A stretch of DNA of 17,203 bases, from assembly GCA_934486755.1 (NCBI GenBank), contig CAKSQT010000039.1, forward strand, positions 1 through 17,203, written 5' to 3'. The notes under the pieces are model-generated. The model searched no databases, was not told where the DNA came from, and worked only from the letters and a program-made list of their open reading frames with translations. The position numbers and the translations under genes were made by a program. Below are positions 13,570 through 17,203 of the stretch, one piece after another (within the stretch, counting starts at the first letter, position 1; each line of letters opens with the position of its first letter). The DNA comes from an uncultured Eubacteriales bacterium. GTDB taxonomy: Bacteria; Bacillota; Clostridia; Oscillospirales; Acutalibacteraceae.

Positions 13570-14484
13570 TTGTCCGAACAGTTTGAAAGTTTTTTAAAAG
13601 ACAACGGAATAGCGTTTTGCACAAACGAACCCATGAGATGCCATACGAGCTTTAAAATAGGCGGAAATGCGGATTATTTTGTCCGCGTGACATCAGCCGA
13701 GGCTCTAAAAAAAGTGTTGCTCGGCATTAAGGCGTTCGGTATGCCGTTTTTTATACTCGGTAAAGGCACCAACATTTTGGTTTCAGATACGGGAATAGAG
13801 GGCGCGGTTATTGACACGTGCGGAATGTGCGACGTAAAGGTTAACGGTAACAGTATAACGGCAGGCGCGGGGGCAACCCTTTCGTCTGTTTGCCGTGTTG
13901 CCTGTGAAAACTCGCTTGTGGGGCTTGAATTTGCTTACGGAATACCCGGCAGCGTAGGCGGCGGACTTTATATGAACGCAGGCGCCTACGGCGGCGAGAT
14001 GTCGCAGGTCGTAAAATCAGCCGAATATGTAAAGGCAAACGGCGAGAGCGGCACGGTGTTTGTTGAAGAAATGAACCTCGGTTACCGAAAGAGCGTATTC
14101 GCGGACTCGGATATGATAATAACGCAGGTCACTTTTCAACTTGAAAAGGGCGACCGAAAGGCGATAGAGGACAAAATGAATGAACTTATCGGACGGCGCA
14201 AGGAAAAACAACCCCTTGAATATCCGAGCGCGGGGAGTACGTTTAAACGCCCCGAGGGTTATTTCGCAGGCAGGCTCATAGAGGAATGTGGGCTCAAAGG
14301 CGCTTCATGCGGCGGCGCCGCGGTAAGCGAAAAGCACGCGGGTTTTGTAATCAACCGCGAAAACGCCACCTGCAACGATGTTTTGAACCTTATAGAAAAC
14401 GTGCGCGGAAAGGTATTTGACGAAAAGGGCGTAAATCTTGAACCCGAGGTTATATTTATAGGCAGAAAACAGCAAAGGAATTGA
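13570..14484 (+). CDS. murB: UDP-N-acetylenolpyruvoylglucosamine reductase
   Basis: This FAD- and NADPH-dependent enzyme makes UDP-N-acetylmuramate, the second committed step of peptidoglycan synthesis. The start is TTG 13570, 8 bases after GGGGG (13557-13561); the next in-frame Met is residue 22 and would cut into the FAD domain. The 304-residue protein has NADYFVRV and LGKGTNILV (64-72, FAD pyrophosphate), GLEFAYGIPGSVGGG (118-132) and GYRKS with Arg173. SAGSTFKRP (220-228) holds the proton donor Ser223, and the C-terminal LEPEV (290-294) holds the catalytic Glu. It lacks the extra loop of the E. coli type, so it is a type II MurB as in other Firmicutes. rapZ follows after 4 bases. Confidence 0.96.
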   Translation: MSEQFESFLKDNGIAFCTNEPMRCHTSFKIGGNADYFVRVTSAEALKKVLLGIKAFGMPFFILGKGTNILVSDTGIEGAVIDTCGMCDVKVNGNSITAGAGATLSSVCRVACENSLVGLEFAYGIPGSVGGGLYMNAGAYGGEMSQVVKSAEYVKANGESGTVFVEEMNLGYRKSVFADSDMIITQVTFQLEKGDRKAIEDKMNELIGRRKEKQPLEYPSAGSTFKRPEGYFAGRLIEECGLKGASCGGAAVSEKHAGFVINRENATCNDVLNLIENVRGKVFDEKGVNLEPEVIFIGRKQQRN

Positions 14485-14488
14485 TAAA

Positions 14489-15349
14489 ATGGAACTTTTA
14501 ATAGTAACAGGAATGTCGGGTGCGGGAAAATCTCAGGCGGCTAACGCGCTTGAAGATATGGGATATTACTGCGTTGACAATATTCCTCCCGAAATCATAC
14601 AGGCGTTTGTAAACCTTTCGGAACGCAGCGGCGAATCTCTTAATAAAATCGCAATAGTAACCGATGTTCGCGGCGGCGATATGTTCAAGAGCATTAATGA
14701 CGTACTTAATAATCTGAAAAACAACAATGTTAATTATAAGGTGCTGTTTTTGGACGCGGCTGACGAGGTACTTATACGCAGATTTAAAGAAAATAGGAGA
14801 AAACATCCGCTTGTGGGCGACAGCGATATGTCGATAAACGACGCCGTTAAGACCGAACGCCAAATGCTTAAAAAGCTAAGGTTTATGGCGGACTATGTTA
14901 TAGACACAAGCTATATTTCAATATCACAGCTCAAATCTCAGCTTTCGGCTATATTTTTCGGAAATGTGAGCAATGTTCTTAAAATACAGAGCAAGTCGTT
15001 CGGTTTTAAATACGGCTCTGATACCGAAGCCGATCTTGTGTTTGATGTAAGATGTCTGCCCAATCCCTTTTATGTTGAAGAATTGAAAAATAAAACAGGT
15101 CTTGATAAAGAGGTTCAGGACTATGTTATGAACAGTGACGACAGCAAGGAATTTTTGGACAAGCTGATTGCTTTTATCGACTGCGCCGTTCCCCTTTACG
15201 CCAAAGAGGGAAAGAGCCAGCTTATAATAGCGATAGGCTGTACGGGCGGTAAGCACCGTTCGGTTACATTCGCAGAGCTTATAGGAAAGCATCTGCAAAG
15301 CAAGAATTATGACTGTATTATAAATCACCGAGATATTTACAAGAGTTAG
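14489..15349 (+). CDS. rapZ: RapZ/YvcJ-family nucleotide-binding protein
   Basis: A P-loop protein of the YvcJ/RapZ family. In E. coli RapZ is an RNA-binding adaptor in glucosamine-6-phosphate control; in Bacillus the YvcJ protein hydrolyses nucleotides and its role is less clear. The 286-residue protein has Walker A GMSGAGKS (8-15), VTDVRGG (57-63), the FLDAADEVLIRRF strand and helix, VFDVRCLPNPFYV (184-196), and the conserved C-terminal GCTGGKHRSV (250-259). AAAGGA (14474-14479) lies 9 bases before the ATG, inside the end of murB. whiA follows after 23 bases. The yvcK gene that often sits between these two in Firmicutes is not there. Confidence 0.96.
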   Translation: MELLIVTGMSGAGKSQAANALEDMGYYCVDNIPPEIIQAFVNLSERSGESLNKIAIVTDVRGGDMFKSINDVLNNLKNNNVNYKVLFLDAADEVLIRRFKENRRKHPLVGDSDMSINDAVKTERQMLKKLRFMADYVIDTSYISISQLKSQLSAIFFGNVSNVLKIQSKSFGFKYGSDTEADLVFDVRCLPNPFYVEELKNKTGLDKEVQDYVMNSDDSKEFLDKLIAFIDCAVPLYAKEGKSQLIIAIGCTGGKHRSVTFAELIGKHLQSKNYDCIINHRDIYKS

Positions 15350-15372
15350 TTTCCCGATATAAGGATGATTGT

Positions 15373-16281
15373 ATGTCTTTTTGTGCCGATTTAAAAAAAG
15401 AACTTATCCGTTTAAAAACGCCCGCCTGTTGCAGACCGTCGCTTGCCTACGGTCTTATGCTTTTCGGGCGTTCATTTTCATATAAAAAAATATCTATCCA
15501 AACCGCTAACGGTTGCGTAGCCGAAGGCTATCGGGATATTGTAAAACAGGCTTATAAAGCCGATGTCTCGCTTACGAGCGGGGGCGACAAACGTGTAACA
15601 TATAAGGCGGAGGTTTCCTCGCAGTCGGACAGACTCAGGATATTGGCTTCTGTCGATTACGGTATGACCGATGCGCCCATAAACCGTGATGTGTTCCGCC
15701 GCGAGTGTTGTGCGGTCGCGTTTATACGCGGAGCATTTCTTGCCTGCGGAAATATAAACGACCCCGATAAGGATTACCGCGCCGAATTTTCGGTAAAGGA
15801 CGAAGCACTGGCGCTTTCACTCAGCGAACTCTTAAACGAATACGAAATAACCGTAAATATCGGCAAGCGCGGTAATTACAGTATCCTGTATATGCGCGAC
15901 AGCAGTACGATTGAGGATTTTTTGACCCTGATAGGCGCCGCTCACCGCAGTCTTGAAATTATGGATACTAAAATAATGAAAAGCGTAAAAAATAATATTA
16001 ACCGAGCAAGAAATTGCGACAGCGCAAACATATCAAAAACGGTTGAGGCGTCTATTATGCAGCGCAGGGCAATTGAGTATTTTGAAAAAAACGACAGACT
16101 GCAAAGTCTGCCGCATGAGCTATTGCAGGCGGCTCTGCTCAGAAAGAATAATCCCGAAGCAACGCTTAAAGAACTTTGCAGAATATCCGATGAGCCTATA
16201 ACCGTGTCGGGACTTAACCACAGACTGCAAAAGATAATCGAATTGTACCAAAGGGATAAAAAGGCAGGTGCGGCAGTATGA
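15373..16281 (+). CDS. whiA: WhiA-family DNA-binding protein
   Basis: WhiA is a conserved Gram-positive DNA-binding protein. In Streptomyces it activates sporulation septation, and in Bacillus it affects cell division and chromosome segregation. The 302-residue product has the N-terminal degenerate LAGLIDADG homing-endonuclease-like fold (about residues 20-195, including RRECCAVAFIRGAFLACGNIND). The C-terminal helix-turn-helix (about 225-292) includes LPHELLQAALLRKNNPEATL and SGLNHRLQKI. No nuclease active site is expected in the family. The start is ATG 15373 after AAGGATGA (15361-15368). Its stop overlaps the dnaE start in an ATGA arrangement. Confidence 0.95.
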   Translation: MSFCADLKKELIRLKTPACCRPSLAYGLMLFGRSFSYKKISIQTANGCVAEGYRDIVKQAYKADVSLTSGGDKRVTYKAEVSSQSDRLRILASVDYGMTDAPINRDVFRRECCAVAFIRGAFLACGNINDPDKDYRAEFSVKDEALALSLSELLNEYEITVNIGKRGNYSILYMRDSSTIEDFLTLIGAAHRSLEIMDTKIMKSVKNNINRARNCDSANISKTVEASIMQRRAIEYFEKNDRLQSLPHELLQAALLRKNNPEATLKELCRISDEPITVSGLNHRLQKIIELYQRDKKAGAAV

Positions 16282-17203
16282 GTTTTACACATCTTCACGT
16301 TCATACCCAGTACAGTCTGCTTGACGGCTGCTGCCGTATAGAAAATTTGATTGACGCCGCAAAGGAATTGGGACAAAAAAGCATAGCCATAACCGACCAC
16401 GGCGTTATGTACGGAGTTATTGAGTTTTACAAGGCGGCTAAGGCAAAGGGAATAAAACCTATAATCGGGTGCGAGGTATATGTCGCTCCGCGAAGCCGTT
16501 TTGATAAGCAAAAGGCACTTGACAGCGAGTATTCGCATCTGGTTTTGCTCTGCAAAGACAATCAGGGTTACCAAAACCTTATAAAACTCGTTTCTATGGG
16601 TTTTACCGAGGGCTTTTATTCTAAACCGAGGATAGATAAGGAAATACTTGAAAAATACCACGGCGGACTTATTGCGCTTTCCGCTTGCCTTGCGGGCGAG
16701 ATACCCAAGCTCATCACAAAAGGCGACTATGATGCGGCTAAACAGTCTGCCGAATGGTATGACAGCGTTTTCGGCAGGGATAATTTTTACCTTGAATTGC
16801 AGGATCACGGAATAAGCGAACAGCAGACCGTTAATATGCAGCTTTTGCGAATTTCAAAAGAAACGGGAATACCGCTTGTCGCCACCAATGACGTTCATTA
16901 TATAAGCCACGGCGATTACCTTATGCACAAGGTTTTGCTTTGCATACAAACGGGAAAAAAGATAAATGAAGAAAATCCTATTGAGTTTAAAACCAATGAG
17001 TTTTATCTTAAATCGGAGCAAGAAATGGCTTCGCTGTTCGAGTATGCCCCGTCGGCAATAGAAAACACCGAGAAAATAGCCGAAAAATGCAACGTTGATT
17101 TTGAATTTGGTAAAATAAAACTGCCGCGTTTTGATATAGGCGGCAGGGATCATTTTGAGTATTTCAAAGAAAAATGCTATGAGGGATTGCACCGAATATA
17201 CGG
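16278..17203 (+). CDS. dnaE: DNA polymerase III alpha subunit DnaE, N-terminal part (runs off the window)
   Basis: The frame opens at ATG 16278, which overlaps the whiA stop (ATGA), and remains open to the window end: 308 complete codons of a protein usually over 1,000 residues long. It is the PHP domain and adjoining part of DnaE, the replicative polymerase catalytic subunit. Visible are THLHVHTQYSLLDG (4-17; His5, His7 and His9 in the metal-binding region), ITDHG (38-42), GCEVYVAP (64-71), and the downstream ATNDVHY segment. The PHP metal ligands seen so far look conserved. The polymerase palm and OB domains lie beyond the window, so the DnaE1 or DnaE3 subtype cannot be decided. The overlap with whiA implies translational coupling. 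Confidence 0.94.
   Translation, partial: MSFTHLHVHTQYSLLDGCCRIENLIDAAKELGQKSIAITDHGVMYGVIEFYKAAKAKGIKPIIGCEVYVAPRSRFDKQKALDSEYSHLVLLCKDNQGYQNLIKLVSMGFTEGFYSKPRIDKEILEKYHGGLIALSACLAGEIPKLITKGDYDAAKQSAEWYDSVFGRDNFYLELQDHGISEQQTVNMQLLRISKETGIPLVATNDVHYISHGDYLMHKVLLCIQTGKKINEENPIEFKTNEFYLKSEQEMASLFEYAPSAIENTEKIAEKCNVDFEFGKIKLPRFDIGGRDHFEYFKEKCYEGLHRIY

Noticed and set aside
15942..16808. 288-codon open frame on the minus strand spanning the whiA/dnaE boundary
   Set aside because: It is antisense to two clearly recognised genes, its translation is unstructured low-complexity hydrophobic sequence, and no ribosome binding site supports it.
1..17203. CRISPR arrays, rRNA genes, intact insertion sequences
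   Set aside because: No regularly spaced repeats, rRNA-like sequence or transposase genes with terminal repeats were seen.

Overview
The window reads as chromosome of a Gram-positive, endospore-forming member of the Clostridia. The evidence is spoIIID behind a sigma-E-type promoter, HPr kinase/phosphorylase, and the hprK - ROK kinase - murB - rapZ - whiA - dnaE gene order. Oscillospirales is my best guess at order level, but that is inference. The sequence falls into a decayed mobile-element remnant (about 1-4700), a short junk zone (about 4700-5480), and ordinary housekeeping chromosome (5480 to the end).

Region 1 (1-4694) runs left to right. It holds the 3' end of an unrecognised ORF, a terminator, a 59-residue protein with its own promoter, a second terminator, a parA-parB partition operon with overlapping genes, and a lipoprotein with a long Pro/Glu/Thr/Ser-rich spacer, followed by a third terminator. 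Next comes a large serine recombinase that lacks its catalytic N-terminal domain and is probably also frameshifted. This looks like the replication/partition end of a clostridial integrative conjugative element (Tn1549-like families, from general knowledge), joined by deletion to the tail of the element's recombinase. No transfer genes are present. Two promoters in this region share the same spaced blocks, which suggests co-regulation within the element.

Region 2 (4695-5473) holds a GNAT acetyltransferase interrupted by an in-frame TAG and a 59-codon ORF that may be a fragment of another such enzyme.

Region 3 (5474-9444) starts with spoIIID under a near-consensus sigma-E promoter. A perfect-spacing sigma-A promoter and a roughly 110-nt leader ending in a strong intrinsic terminator precede ilvE-metY-metA, a probable branched-chain amino acid/methionine operon. 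MetA carries Glu111, the residue associated with acetyl-CoA use, which matches the O-acetylhomoserine sulfhydrylase next to it. A tRNA-Gly(CCC) with its own promoter and terminator follows.

Region 4 (9445-11455, minus strand) carries a membrane zinc metallopeptidase of the YugP family and the ATPase/GTPase ychF. Region 5 (11500-17203, plus strand) is a tightly packed operon: hprK, ROK glucokinase, murB, rapZ, whiA and the start of dnaE, which runs off the window. The yvcK gene often found between rapZ and whiA is absent. The divergent ychF and hprK promoters can both be read in the 158-bp gap between these genes.
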